DNA of 64,000 bases, from the NCBI RefSeq assembly GCF_004217545.1, contig NZ_SHKY01000001.1, positions 5,456,001 through 5,520,000 on the forward strand, read 5' to 3'. Each line of letters opens with the position of its first letter. The stretch's first letter is position 1. This document shows positions 27,066 through 36,040 of the stretch, piece after piece. The position numbers were made by a program, and so were the translations under genes. Under the pieces are notes generated by a model. That model saw nothing but the letters and a program-made list of their open reading frames with translations, did not search any database and had not been told where the DNA came from. Origin of the DNA: Krasilnikovia cinnamomea (GTDB lineage Bacteria; Actinomycetota; Actinomycetes; Mycobacteriales; Micromonosporaceae).

Positions 27066-30000
27066 GTGATCTCCTACCCGTGCCCGTACTGCAGTGTCGC
27101 GGCCGATGCGGTCGCCGGATGCCCCGGCTGCGGCCGCGGCCCCGATCAGGACGCTGTCGAGGTGGTTCGCCTCGACGGGCAGATTCGTGTCCTCACCCAG
27201 CGGCTCGCCGCCACGGATGCCGAGCTGCGCGAGACATGGCGGTTGCGCCATGCCGCGGCGGCCCGGGTACGCGCGGCCGTGGCCTCGGCCCGGCCCGCCA
27301 CGGTCGCGGCCCCCGCCCGGCCCGCCCCGGCGGTCCCCGGCAGGGCGGTCTCCGCCGGGGCTGCGGTATCCGGGGCTGCGGTATCCGGGGCTGCGGTACC
27401 CGAGGCTGCGGTACCCGGCGCGGTGGCGCCCGGCAAGCCGGAGGCCTCCGGCAAGCTCGTGCAGAATGCGCTGTTCCTGCTCGGTGGCCTGCTGCTCGGC
27501 GTCGCGGCGATCGTGTTCACCGCGGTCGCCTGGGCGCAGTTCGGCGTGGGCGGCCGGGCGGCGCTGCTGGCCGCCTTCACCGCGGCGGCGCTCGCCGCGC
27601 CGCTGGCCGCGCTGCGCCGGGGGCTTTCCGCCACCGCGGAGACCTTCGCCGGGGTCGGGTTGCTGCTGGTGCTGCTCGACGGTTACGCCGCCTGGTACGT
27701 CGACCTGTTCGGGGTGGCCAGGTACTCGGCGCTGGCGTACGCCGGTGCGGTGTTCGCGGTGACCGCCGCGGTAGCCGCCGGGTACGAGCACGTCACCGGT
27801 CTGGTCGGGCCGCGGTTCGTGGCCCTGCTCTGCGCCCAGCCGGTGCTGCCGCTGCTCGTCGCGCCGCTGCACCCCGGCGCCGCCGGTTGGGCGTTCACCC
27901 TCGCCGGTACGGCCGTGCTCAACCTGGCCGTGGTCTACCTGCGCGGCGCCCGTACGGCCCTGGTGATGACCGCGTACGCCCTCGGCGCCGCCCTGCTCGC
28001 CGCGTCGGCGCTGGCCGCGCTCGTCGCCCTCGCCGTCGCCGGTGCCGTGCCCGCCGCCGCCGTGGGCGGGGCGGCGCTGGTCACCGCCGCGGCGGTGGCT
28101 GTCGCCGGGGCCGGGGTCTCCGGGTCGGCGCCGGCCCGTTCGGTCACCGGCTTCTTGGCGGTGGTGGCGCTCGGCGTGGGCGCGGCCCGTGTGGCGGCGC
28201 TCGCCGTCCCGCAGGCCGCCTTGGTCGCGGTCGCGGCGGTGGCCGCGCTGCTGGCCGTCGGGGTGACGGTGGTGCTGCGGCACCTGCCGTCCGAGGTCCG
28301 GCCGGGGCCGTGGGCCGGTGCGGCCACGGTCGTCCTGGTGCCGTTCCTGTACGCGGGGGAGCGGGCCATCGTCGCGGCGGCGGGCACGTGGTCGCTGGCC
28401 CGGCCGGTGTTCGACGCCCCGGCCGCCGTCGCCGGGGGCGACCGGTGGCTGGCCGCCGTGCTGGTGCTGCTGACCGCCGGGGCCGTGGTGCTGCTGCCGC
28501 GCGGCGCGCGGGGCCTGGCGGTGGTCGTGGGTGCGGTGCCGGTGGCGTTCGCCGCCCCGGCCGCGCTGCACCTGCCGTGGTGGTCGGCGGCCGGGTTCGA
28601 CCTGCTGGCCGCCGCCGGGGTCCTGGCCTTCGCGCTGCGGGCGCGGCGCTCCGGCGGCGGCGCCCACGTCGCCGCGCGGACCACCGAGGCGCTGCGTACG
28701 GCGGCGCGCGGTCTGGTGCGGCCCGGTGTCGCGCTCGTCGCCGTGGTGCCCGTGGTGCACGCCCTCGGGGTGGGCTTCGGCCGGCCCGGTGTCGCGGCAC
28801 TGACCCTGACCGGGGTGCTGGCGCTGGGGATCGGGACGGCCGCGGCCGCCCGGGGCCGCCGCGACATCGGCGGGATCGGCCTCGCGGTCGGCCTGCTGGC
28901 CGTTCCCGCGATCGGCTGGACCGGCGCCGCGGCGGCGGGGCTGCCCACGTCCACGCAGTCGCGGGCCGCGCTGGCCGGGGTGGCGCTGCTGGTCGCCGTA
29001 CGGCACCTGGTCGCGGTGCGGTGGCCCGGATACGGCGGTCACGCGCTGGCCGCCGCCCTGCTCGGCGCGGTGTCCGCGCCACTGTGGACCGCCGTCTCCG
29101 GTGACCCGGCGGGCGTGTACGCGGCGAGCGGCCTGCTGCTGGTCGCCCTGGCCACCGGTCACCGACCGCAGCACGGACGGCGCGGACACGGCCGGAACTG
29201 GGCCGCCGCGGCGGCCGTACCGCTCGGGGTGGTGCTGCTCGGTGCGGTCGCGACCGGCCTCGTGAGTGTGCTGGTGCTGCCGTGGGGCTGGCTGGCCGAC
29301 GTGTGGTCCGGCCGTCCCGCCGGGGTCGGGCTGCACCCCGACGGTCTCGGCCGGGTGGCGGCCGCCGCCGTCCTCGCCGTGGCGTTGCTGGCGCCCGCCG
29401 CGGCCCTCGCGGCCGGCCGGCGTGCCGCGCACTGGGTGGCCGCGGCGCCGCTCGCCCTGACCGGACCGCTGGCGCTGGCGGCGGCCGGGGTGTCCTGGCC
29501 CGCCGTCCCGGCGGCCAGCCTCCTCGCCGGGCTGGCGGGTCTGCTGGCGGTCGCGATCCGCCCGCCGTGGCGCCCCGGCACCGGTGGGTTCGGGGCCACC
29601 GGTGCCGCAGCGCGCCGCGCCGGTGCGTCGTGGCCGGCGGCGAGTGGAGTCGCCACCGCCGTGACGTGCGCACTGCTGGCTGCGGCGGGGCTGGCCGGTG
29701 CGCTGCCGACCCGGTGGACGACGCTGGTGGGCCTCGGCGGGGTGCTCGTGGTCGGTGCCGTGGTCGGTGCCGCCGGACGCGACCTGCCCGCGCGGCTCGC
29801 CGGCTGGCTGGGCGCGGCCGGCGCGGCCCTGGGGTTCGCGTACACGGCCGGGCGGGCCGCCGGGCTGCCGGTGGCGCACACCGCGCTGCCGGTGCTGGGG
29901 GTGGCCGCGCTGGCGCTGGCGGTGGGGACGCTGCTGGCCGGGCGGCGACCGGTCGAGGGCCGGGCGGTGCAGGCCGCCGCGCACGCGGGCGCGGTCGTGG

Positions 30001-30602
30001 CGCTGCTGCTCAGCGCCGGAACCCGGTACGCCGCCGTGGTGTGCGCCCTGTGGGGCGTCGCCCTCGGGGTACGCGCGTTGCGTTCCGGTACGGCGAACCG
30101 CCGGATCCACATCGTCGCGGCCGCAGGCGCGGAACTGCTCGGGTGGTGGCTGCTGCTGGACGCCCAGCGGGTGTCCCTCGTGGAGGCGTACACCCTGCCC
30201 GCCGCCGGGGTGGCCCTGCTGGCCGGCTGGCTGGCCCGGCGCACCCGGGCCGAGCTGTCCAGTTGGAGCGCGTACGCGGTGGCGCTCGGCGCGGCCCTGC
30301 TGCCGACCCTCGCCGTCGTGCTGGCCAACGAGGGCGAACCGGTCCGGCGGCTGCTGCTCGGGCTGGGCGCGCTCGCGGTCGTGCTGCTCGGCGCCCGCGC
30401 CCGGCTGCAGGCGCCCGTGGTCACCGGCGGGGCGGTGCTGGGCGTCGTGGCCCTGCACGAGGCGGCGCTGATCTGGGATCTGCTGCCCCGCTGGATCCCG
30501 CTGGCCGCGGCCGGGCTGCTGCTCGTCGGTCTGGCGATGACGCTGGAACGGCGGCGGCGTGACCTCGCCCGGCTCCGCGCGGCGCTGAACAGCATGGCCT
30601 AG
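27066..30602 (+). CDS. giant SCO7613-type polytopic membrane protein with zinc ribbon
   Basis: 1,178 residues. The N-terminus has a zinc-ribbon-like CPYC...CPGC pair (residues 6 to 21) and a short helical stretch. An Ala/Val/Pro linker built on a repeated unit follows, then about 1,000 residues of near-continuous Ala/Leu/Val/Gly hydrophobic helices with short Arg-containing turns, probably more than 25 membrane spans. The architecture matches actinobacterial SCO7613 C-terminal-domain proteins, whose function is unknown. The extreme composition also creates long open frames on the opposite strand, which I treat as artefacts. Confidence 0.83.
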   Translation: MISYPCPYCSVAADAVAGCPGCGRGPDQDAVEVVRLDGQIRVLTQRLAATDAELRETWRLRHAAAARVRAAVASARPATVAAPARPAPAVPGRAVSAGAAVSGAAVSGAAVPEAAVPGAVAPGKPEASGKLVQNALFLLGGLLLGVAAIVFTAVAWAQFGVGGRAALLAAFTAAALAAPLAALRRGLSATAETFAGVGLLLVLLDGYAAWYVDLFGVARYSALAYAGAVFAVTAAVAAGYEHVTGLVGPRFVALLCAQPVLPLLVAPLHPGAAGWAFTLAGTAVLNLAVVYLRGARTALVMTAYALGAALLAASALAALVALAVAGAVPAAAVGGAALVTAAAVAVAGAGVSGSAPARSVTGFLAVVALGVGAARVAALAVPQAALVAVAAVAALLAVGVTVVLRHLPSEVRPGPWAGAATVVLVPFLYAGERAIVAAAGTWSLARPVFDAPAAVAGGDRWLAAVLVLLTAGAVVLLPRGARGLAVVVGAVPVAFAAPAALHLPWWSAAGFDLLAAAGVLAFALRARRSGGGAHVAARTTEALRTAARGLVRPGVALVAVVPVVHALGVGFGRPGVAALTLTGVLALGIGTAAAARGRRDIGGIGLAVGLLAVPAIGWTGAAAAGLPTSTQSRAALAGVALLVAVRHLVAVRWPGYGGHALAAALLGAVSAPLWTAVSGDPAGVYAASGLLLVALATGHRPQHGRRGHGRNWAAAAAVPLGVVLLGAVATGLVSVLVLPWGWLADVWSGRPAGVGLHPDGLGRVAAAAVLAVALLAPAAALAAGRRAAHWVAAAPLALTGPLALAAAGVSWPAVPAASLLAGLAGLLAVAIRPPWRPGTGGFGATGAAARRAGASWPAASGVATAVTCALLAAAGLAGALPTRWTTLVGLGGVLVVGAVVGAAGRDLPARLAGWLGAAGAALGFAYTAGRAAGLPVAHTALPVLGVAALALAVGTLLAGRRPVEGRAVQAAAHAGAVVALLLSAGTRYAAVVCALWGVALGVRALRSGTANRRIHIVAAAGAELLGWWLLLDAQRVSLVEAYTLPAAGVALLAGWLARRTRAELSSWSAYAVALGAALLPTLAVVLANEGEPVRRLLLGLGALAVVLLGARARLQAPVVTGGAVLGVVALHEAALIWDLLPRWIPLAAAGLLLVGLAMTLERRRRDLARLRAALNSMA
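27357..27416. repeat. 15-bp tandem repeat in linker of SCO7613-type protein
   Basis: Four copies of GGGGCTGCGGTATCC (the last two with TACCC) encoding the pentad GAAVS/GAAVP between the zinc ribbon and the membrane part. In frame, so length variation would be tolerated. Confidence 0.85.
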
Positions 30603-30657
30603 AAACGCCGCGCGAAGTTACGCAGACGCCGCGCCACCGCGATCGTGCAGGCCATCC

Positions 30658-30690
30658 GCCGTGCCCGGGCAGCCGATGCCCGGGCACGGC
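30658..30690 (+). terminator. intrinsic terminator after SCO7613-type gene
   Basis: A perfect 13-bp stem (GCCGTGCCCGGGC) with a 7-nt loop, 55 nt past the stop. It lies between convergent genes and may act in both directions. The remaining 120 nt up to the anthranilate synthase stop hold nothing recognisable. Confidence 0.75.
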
Positions 30691-30811
30691 GTTCCTCACC
30701 CGTGCCGGGCGGGCTCCATCCGGGCCCGGGGCGCGCCCCCGGCCGTCGTCGCCGACCCGGCCGCACGGACGTCGTTGGCCGCGCCTCGGTCTGCGCGCGA
30801 GTGGGGCGGGC

Positions 30812-32758
30812 TCACGCGGGCAGCACCGGGTCGAGATCGGCGCGGGTCGGCACGCCGTCGAGAACGGCCGGCAGCAGATCGGCGAGCACGGCCACCCCGT
30901 CCGCGCTGAGCACGGACTCCGGGTGGAACTGCAGCCCGGCGAAGCCCGGCCCGCGCACGGCGTGGACCGTGCCGTCGGCGTGGTCGCGGGCCAGCTCGAC
31001 CCGGCCGTACCGGGTGTCCAGGGTGTCGGCGGTCGCGGCCGCGGTGAAGCTGGCGTAGAAGCCGACCCGCCGGGTCACCCCGAACAGCGGCACGTCCCGC
31101 GCCACACCCTGGTAGGGCTCGTCGCGGCGGTGCACCGCCAGCCCCAGCGTGGTGGCGAGGATCTGATGGCCGAGGCAGACGCCGAGCACCGGGCGCCGCG
31201 CGGCCAGCAGCGCGTCGACGAGGGCGCGCAACGCCGCCATCTTCGGGTCGGTGGCGCTGCCCGGATCGCCGGGCCCGGGGCCCACCACGACCAGGTCCGC
31301 GTCCGGCACGGCGATGCTCCCGTCAGGACGGTCGAGACCGCCTGCCCGGTCCTGCGGCGCGGCGCGACCGGTGACCGCCGGTGTGGCGGCGTCTCCCCGC
31401 AGGTCCTGCCAGGGTACGACGGTCACCACCAGGCCGAGGGCGCGTAGCTGGTGCGCCAGCATCGCGGTGAACGTGTCCTCACCGTCCACAATGACCGCGT
31501 GCCGCCCGGTGAGGGCGTCCACCGCCAGCTCACCGGGGCGGCGCTGGTCCAGCCAGAAGCGGGCGAGCCGGTCGTTGCGGGCGGCCAGCGCCGCGCGTAC
31601 CCGTGGATCGTCGGTGGCCGGGCCGGTCGCCCGGGGTGGGCGGGCCGCGGCGGGCCGCAGGCCCAGCGCGGCCATGATGCCCGCGGCCTTCGCGTGGGTC
31701 TCCGCGACCTCGCCGGCGGGGGTGGAATGCCGCACCAGGGTGGCGCCGACCGGGATCCGCAGCGTGCCGTCCGGGCGGATCTCCGCGGTGCGGATGAGGA
31801 TCGGCGCGTCCAGGGTCTGCCGGCCCTGCTCGTCGTGGCCCAGCAGGGCGAGCACCCCGGCGTAGTAGCCGCGGCCGCGGCGCTCGTGGCGGGCGATCAC
31901 CCGGCAGGCGTTCTCCAGCGGGCTGCCGGTGACGGTCGGCGCGAACATCGTGGCCCGCAGCACTTCCCGGACGTCCAGGTGGCCGCGCCCGGCCAGCAGA
32001 TACTCGGTGTGGGTGAGGTGGGCCATCTCCTTCAGGTACGGCCCGACGACCTGCCCGCCGTGTTCGGCGACCGCGGCCATCATCTTCAGCTCCTCGTCGA
32101 GCACCATGTACAGCTCGTCGATCTCCTTCGGATCGGTGAGGAAGTCGAGCAGCTCCCGGCCCTCGTCGTGGCGGTGGGTGCCGCTGATCGGGTTCATCAT
32201 GGTCAGCCCGTCCGCGACGCTGACGTGCCGCTCGGGGGTGGCGCCGACCAGGATGCGGTCGCCGGTGTGCACGAGGAACGTCCAGTACGCCCCCTGCTCG
32301 GCGGTGAGCAGCCGGCGGAACGCGGCCCGGGCGGCGGTCAGCGGGTCGCCGTCGAGGGTGGCCGTGAAGACGCGGTGGATGACGAAGTTGGCCCCCTCAC
32401 CGGCGCCGATCTCGTCGCGCAGCACGTCCGCGACGATCCGGCCGTACTCGTCGTCGGCGATGTCGAAGCCGCCGGTGGCGGCGACCGGCTGGTCGGGCAG
32501 CTCGGCGATCAGGTCGGCGACCGGCACCCGGCGGTGCTCGGCCACCCGCAGGCACTGCAGGGGCGCGCCGTCGTCGACGCAGGCGAAGCCGCGTTCGCTG
32601 ATCTGCCGGTACGGCACCAGCGCGAGCGTGGCCGGGCCGGGCCGCCCCGGCGGCAGGGGGATGTCGGCGAGCGTGGCGGCGGTGACGACGTCGCCGGTGA
32701 GTACGTCGATGTGGTCGGCGCCGTCGCGGTGCAGGTAGGCGAAGGGCTGCATGGTCAT
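30812..32758 (-). CDS. trpE: anthranilate synthase, fused TrpE-TrpG
   Basis: A 648-residue fusion. The TrpE/chorismate-binding part comes first: MNPISGTHRHDEGRELLDFL, then EELKMMAAVAEHGGQVVGPY, MFAPTVTGSPLENACRVI and RGRGYYAGVLALLG. The C-terminal glutamine amidotransferase has DLVVVGPGPGDP, the nucleophile Cys in VLGVCLGHQI and the His-Glu pair in LQFHPESVL. It makes anthranilate from chorismate with glutamine as the amino donor, the first step to tryptophan. Start ATG 32758 (a second ATG is two codons on). The tryptophan-coding leader upstream supports a biosynthetic TrpEG rather than a phenazine-type PhzE. Confidence 0.93.
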   Translation of the reverse strand: MTMQPFAYLHRDGADHIDVLTGDVVTAATLADIPLPPGRPGPATLALVPYRQISERGFACVDDGAPLQCLRVAEHRRVPVADLIAELPDQPVAATGGFDIADDEYGRIVADVLRDEIGAGEGANFVIHRVFTATLDGDPLTAARAAFRRLLTAEQGAYWTFLVHTGDRILVGATPERHVSVADGLTMMNPISGTHRHDEGRELLDFLTDPKEIDELYMVLDEELKMMAAVAEHGGQVVGPYLKEMAHLTHTEYLLAGRGHLDVREVLRATMFAPTVTGSPLENACRVIARHERRGRGYYAGVLALLGHDEQGRQTLDAPILIRTAEIRPDGTLRIPVGATLVRHSTPAGEVAETHAKAAGIMAALGLRPAAARPPRATGPATDDPRVRAALAARNDRLARFWLDQRRPGELAVDALTGRHAVIVDGEDTFTAMLAHQLRALGLVVTVVPWQDLRGDAATPAVTGRAAPQDRAGGLDRPDGSIAVPDADLVVVGPGPGDPGSATDPKMAALRALVDALLAARRPVLGVCLGHQILATTLGLAVHRRDEPYQGVARDVPLFGVTRRVGFYASFTAAATADTLDTRYGRVELARDHADGTVHAVRGPGFAGLQFHPESVLSADGVAVLADLLPAVLDGVPTRADLDPVLPA

Positions 32759-32804
32759 CCTCGGGCGTTTGAGGCCGCCGCCCGAGGTGCGGGCCACACG
32801 ACGA

Positions 32805-32875
32805 CGGCCGCCTCGGGGAGGCGGCCGCGGTGGGTGGGAGCTACGCGCGGGAGGGTTGGGCCGCCGGATTGGCGG
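32805..32875 (-). promoter_or_regulatory. trp attenuator (competing hairpins)
   Basis: On the minus strand three mutually exclusive pairings can be drawn. 1:2 is CCGCC/GGCGG (32861 to 32875), just after the two Trp codons. 2:3 is GGCGGCC (32859 to 32865) with GGCCGCC (32820 to 32826). The terminator 3:4 is CGGCCGCCTC/GAGGCGGCCG with a 3-nt loop (32805 to 32827). A ribosome stalled at UGG-UGG would cover segment 1, freeing 2 to pair with 3 and so preventing the terminator. The terminator lacks a T-run. Confidence 0.8.
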
Positions 32876-32903
32876 GCCACCACATACTCAAGCGCGCGTG
32901 CAT
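32841..32903 (-). CDS. trpL: trp leader peptide
   Basis: A 20-codon frame, MHARLSMWWPANPAAQPSRA, ending TAG at 32841. The second ATG (32885) is followed directly by TGG-TGG. Tandem Trp codons just before competing hairpins, with trpE downstream, are the hallmark of transcription attenuation. The layout resembles actinomycete trp leaders, which carry two or three Trp codons and a PAA-like end. It lies only 10 nt after the stop of the upstream gene. Confidence 0.82.
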   Translation of the reverse strand: MHARLSMWWPANPAAQPSRA

Positions 32904-32913
32904 GCGGCGAAGC

Positions 32914-33543
32914 TTACGGGCTCACGCGGTAGCAGCGCCAGCTTCGCTGGTCGGAGGCGTCGAGTTGGCGGGCCCGCGCGGCGGAGCCGTACAGGTCGCG
33001 GCAGGCGGCGTCCATGTCGATGGGCCGGGGGCGTTCGAACAGGCGTACGCAGAACCACCCGTCCCGGGTCAGCGCGGCGGCCGTGCCCCGCCCCTCGGTC
33101 GACCGGCAGTAGCCGGCCAGGGCCCGGCCGAGGTTGTCCGGTCCGAGCAGCTGGGTCCGGCGGGGGGACGGGCTGGGCGGGGGCGGAGTGGGGCTGGCGG
33201 TCCGGGACGGGGTGCGGCGTACCGGGGTGAGGCTGACCGTGGCCGCGTGGGCCGACCGCCGGGTGGTGGCGCGCGGTTGCGCCCGGGTGGGCGTGGGCGA
33301 CGGGCTGGGGGAGCTGGTCGCGGGGGCCGGCACGAAGACGGGGACGGCGCGGATCTCGTTGGCGCGCGACTGGAGTTCGTGCAGCACGATCAGGGTGAGG
33401 TCGATGACCACGGTGACCGCCAGGGCGACGAGTACCGCGCGACGCAACCACGAGCTGCCGGCGCTCGGCACCGGCTTCTCCGCCGCGCCTGCCGGGCGTC
33501 GGGAACGGTTGCGGTGCCGGCCGGAGTCCTCGTACGGCGGCAC
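32914..33543 (-). CDS. single-pass membrane protein with Pro/Ser/Thr-rich stalk, unknown function
   Basis: 209 residues. GTG 33543 is chosen because GAGGGAG lies seven bases upstream. A basic cytoplasmic N-terminus, one membrane helix (RRAVLVALAVTVVIDLTLIV) and a long Pro/Ser/Thr/Arg stalk lead to a C-terminal domain of about 75 residues with three Cys (GYCRS, WFCVR, AACRDL) and a fourth near the end (WRCYRV). It looks like a membrane-anchored extracytoplasmic domain. I do not recognise a family. The trp leader begins right after it, so the trp promoter probably lies inside this gene. Confidence 0.7.
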   Translation of the reverse strand: MPPYEDSGRHRNRSRRPAGAAEKPVPSAGSSWLRRAVLVALAVTVVIDLTLIVLHELQSRANEIRAVPVFVPAPATSSPSPSPTPTRAQPRATTRRSAHAATVSLTPVRRTPSRTASPTPPPPSPSPRRTQLLGPDNLGRALAGYCRSTEGRGTAAALTRDGWFCVRLFERPRPIDMDAACRDLYGSAARARQLDASDQRSWRCYRVSP

Positions 33544-33734
33544 CCACACGCTCCCTCGAGATCGACGATCGGTCACCCTGGCGGGCGGCCAACCCACGGT
33601 AGAGGTGCGGGACGGCGTGCGAGGTCAGACATTTCGCTTCGTGTTGGAGCGGAAGGTTGATCGCCGGGTTCGGCCGTACGGATGAGCCGTCGCCGGATCG
33701 CCGGCGGGCGGAACGTGCCGAAGGGGCCGGCGGA

Positions 33735-33971
33735 TCACTCGGGGCGGAAGGCCTCGAGGATCGCGTGGCGCGCCCACTGCATGCGGGTCATCGCGCAGTC
33801 GGGGTGCTCACCGAACTCCTGCGCGACCAGGGCGGCGCAGCCCCGCTCGCCGAGCCGGTCGACGGTCTCCGTGACGGCGGCGCGGATCAGCTCCGGGGTT
33901 GGCTCCTCGGAACGCTGCAGGTCGGAGACGAACAGCGCTTCGGTGCGGGTGTCGTAGTCGATTGCGGTCAT
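33735..33971 (-). CDS. small hypothetical protein
   Basis: 78 residues starting MTAIDYDTRTEALFVSDLQR and ending WARHAILEAFRPE. It is acidic and helical, with no signal peptide. Composition and codon use look genuine. The region around RAAVTETVDRLGERGCAALV suggests a compact helical domain, but no family is recognised. It resembles the small conserved proteins common in actinomycete genomes. Monocistronic. Confidence 0.65.
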   Translation of the reverse strand: MTAIDYDTRTEALFVSDLQRSEEPTPELIRAAVTETVDRLGERGCAALVAQEFGEHPDCAMTRMQWARHAILEAFRPE

Positions 33972-34023
33972 CGGATCCCCCTGGAACGGCTCGCTGTGCG
34001 AGTGGTCACTAAAGGAGACCCGC

Positions 34024-34041
34024 GCGGGGCTGCAGCCCCGC
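34024..34041 (-). terminator. terminator after AlaA-like aminotransferase
   Basis: A 7-bp stem GCGGGGC / GCCCCGC around TGCA, 36 nt past the stop of the aminotransferase on the minus strand. Confidence 0.6.
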
Positions 34042-34076
34042 TGCTCACAGGTTGCCGTCGAGTTGCGGTGATCCGC

Positions 34077-35285
34077 CTACTGTTCGTAGGTTTCCAGGAA
34101 CCGGCGCAGCCGGGTCGTCGCGTCGTCCAGCACGTCGACCGGGGCGAGGAACACCATCCGCAGGTGGTCCGGGGTGGGCAGGTTGAAGCCGGTGCCGTGG
34201 GACAGCAGCAGCAACTGCTGCTCCAGCAGGTCGATGATGAGCCGCTGATCGTCGCGGATCTTGTGCACCGCGGGGTCGAGGCGGGCGAACAGGTACAGCG
34301 CCCCGCGCGGCTGCACGCAGCTCACGCCGGGGATCTCGGTGAGGCGCTGCCACGCGTGGTTGCGTTGTTCGTACAGGCGTCCACCCGGGCGGATCAGCGT
34401 GGCGATGCTCTGGAATCCGCCCAGCGCGGTCTGCACCGCGTGCTGGGCGGGCACGTTGGGGCACAGCCGCATGTTGGCCAGCAGTTGCACGCCCTCCAGG
34501 TAGTCGGTGGCGTGCGTGGTGGGCCCGCTGATCGCCATCCACCCCGAGCGGAAGCCCGCCGCCCGGTAGGTCTTCGACAGCCCGCTCATGGTGATCACCA
34601 GCAGGTCCGGGGCGAGGGCGGCCGCGCATTCGTGGACGGCGCCGTCGAACAGGATCTTGTCGTAGATTTCGTCCGAGAGCACCAGCAGGCCGTGCCGGCG
34701 GGCGATCTCCAGCAGGCCGAGCAGGGTCTCGCGCGAGTAGACGGCGCCGGTCGGATTGTTCGGGTTGATGATCACCAGGGCGCGGGTGCGGGGCGTGATC
34801 TGCGCCGCGACGTGCTCCAGATCGGGCGCCCAGTCCTGCGTCTCGTCGCACCGGTAGTGCACCGCCCGGCCGCCGCACAGCGTGACCGCGCCGGTCCACA
34901 ACGGGTAGTCCGGGCTCGGGACCAGCACCTCGTCACCCGCGTTGAGCAACGCCTGCAGCGTCATGACGATCAGCTCGGAGACGCCGTTGCCCAGGAACAC
35001 GTCGTCCGGCTGGACCCCCTCCACGCCCAGGGTCTGGTAGTACTGGGCGACCGCGACGCGGGCGGAGTAGATGCCCCGGGCGTCGCTGTAGCCCTCGGCG
35101 TCCGGCAGGTTGAGCACCATGTCGGCGACCATCGGCTCGGGCGCGTTCAGGCCCCACGGCGCCGGGTTGCCGAGGTTGAGCTTGAGGATGCGGTGCCCGG
35201 CGGCCTCCAGCTCCTGGGCGCGGCGCAGCACCGGGCCGCGGATGTCGTACCGAACGTCCCTGAGTCTGTCCGCCTGCGCCACCAT
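34077..35285 (-). CDS. PLP-dependent aminotransferase, AlaA-like (alanine transaminase)
   Basis: A 402-residue fold-type I aminotransferase. Family blocks: KLNLGNPAPWGLNAPEPMVA, FLGNGVSELIVMTLQALLNA, PDYPLWTGAVTLCGGRAVHY, INPNNPTGAVYS, the PLP-Lys motif GLSKTYRAAGFRSGWM and a C-terminal substrate Arg region (LRMVFLAP). These match the AlaA/alanine transaminase group (pyruvate plus glutamate to alanine plus 2-oxoglutarate). It is 89 nt downstream of the DUF3159 gene on the same strand but has room for its own promoter. Confidence 0.9.
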   Translation of the reverse strand: MVAQADRLRDVRYDIRGPVLRRAQELEAAGHRILKLNLGNPAPWGLNAPEPMVADMVLNLPDAEGYSDARGIYSARVAVAQYYQTLGVEGVQPDDVFLGNGVSELIVMTLQALLNAGDEVLVPSPDYPLWTGAVTLCGGRAVHYRCDETQDWAPDLEHVAAQITPRTRALVIINPNNPTGAVYSRETLLGLLEIARRHGLLVLSDEIYDKILFDGAVHECAAALAPDLLVITMSGLSKTYRAAGFRSGWMAISGPTTHATDYLEGVQLLANMRLCPNVPAQHAVQTALGGFQSIATLIRPGGRLYEQRNHAWQRLTEIPGVSCVQPRGALYLFARLDPAVHKIRDDQRLIIDLLEQQLLLLSHGTGFNLPTPDHLRMVFLAPVDVLDDATTRLRRFLETYEQ

Positions 35286-35374
35286 GGGCTCAGCCTAGGC
35301 CGCCGCCCCCGCCGGGTAGTCACCGCGCCGTTTTCCGTTGCCCGGTCTGTTCCGTTGCCGGGCCGGGGCCTCGG

Positions 35375-36019
35375 CTACCGGGCCGGGGCCTCGGCCGGCC
35401 GGGGGTGGCGCAGGCCGGGGTGGCCGGGCGGCAGGCTGCGCCGGATCACCCACCAGCTCGCCGCCAGGCACGCCGCCACCAGTGGCCAGGTCAACGCGAC
35501 CCGGGCGACACCGAGCGCCACCACCTGACCCGCGGCGTACAGCGGGAGGAACACCGCCACCCGCACCAGGTACTGGGCCACCCACACCCAGCTGCCGCGC
35601 GCGTACGCCCGCAGCAGCGCGGGATCGCGACGCCATCGGGTGCGCTGGCCCAGCACCGTGCCGACCACCAGCCCGAGCAGCGGCCAGCGCACCAGGATGC
35701 TCAGTGCCCACACCAGCGCGCTGGCCGCGTTGCTCACCAGCTGCAGCAGGAAGAAGTCCTCGGCCCGGCCGGTGCGCAGCGCGACGAGCGCCGCCACGCA
35801 CACGCCGAGCAGGCCGAGCAGGACGGCGCTGGGCCGGTGACCGCGCCGCAGCCGCCAGGCCGCGACGCCGAGTGCGGCGGCCAGCGCCGCCAGCGCGCCG
35901 ATCCCCACGGACTGGCCGGCGGCGAGCCACCCCACGACAAACACCGCCGGGGGTACGGTCGCGTCCAGCGCGGCCCGCCGCCCACCCAGCAGACCGGCCA
36001 GCGATTCCGGCTGCGTCAC
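35375..36019 (-). CDS. DUF3159 integral membrane protein
   Basis: 214 residues with about five hydrophobic helices and the DUF3159 pattern (ESLAGLLGGRRAALDATVPP at the N-terminus; RPSAVLLGLLGVCVAALVAL; EDFFLLQLVSNAASALVWAL). Its function is unknown. It is the last gene of the FN3-MoxR-DUF58-transglutaminase-like run, 31 nt after the stop of the preceding gene. The start is GTG 36019, preceded by a G-rich stretch. Confidence 0.83.
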   Translation of the reverse strand: MTQPESLAGLLGGRRAALDATVPPAVFVVGWLAAGQSVGIGALAALAAALGVAAWRLRRGHRPSAVLLGLLGVCVAALVALRTGRAEDFFLLQLVSNAASALVWALSILVRWPLLGLVVGTVLGQRTRWRRDPALLRAYARGSWVWVAQYLVRVAVFLPLYAAGQVVALGVARVALTWPLVAACLAASWWVIRRSLPPGHPGLRHPRPAEAPAR

Positions 36020-36040
36020 GCCCCACCCCTGTCCTCGAAG

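Noticed and set aside
26211-30458. A 1,415-residue open frame on the minus strand opposite the SCO7613-type gene
   Set aside because: It is rich in Gln, Gly, Arg and His with no domain, as expected for the antisense of a very GC-rich hydrophobic gene; the plus strand has the zinc ribbon and membrane pattern.
30812-32758. Anthranilate synthase as a phenazine PhzE
   Set aside because: The Trp-codon leader and lack of phenazine genes nearby favour tryptophan biosynthesis.
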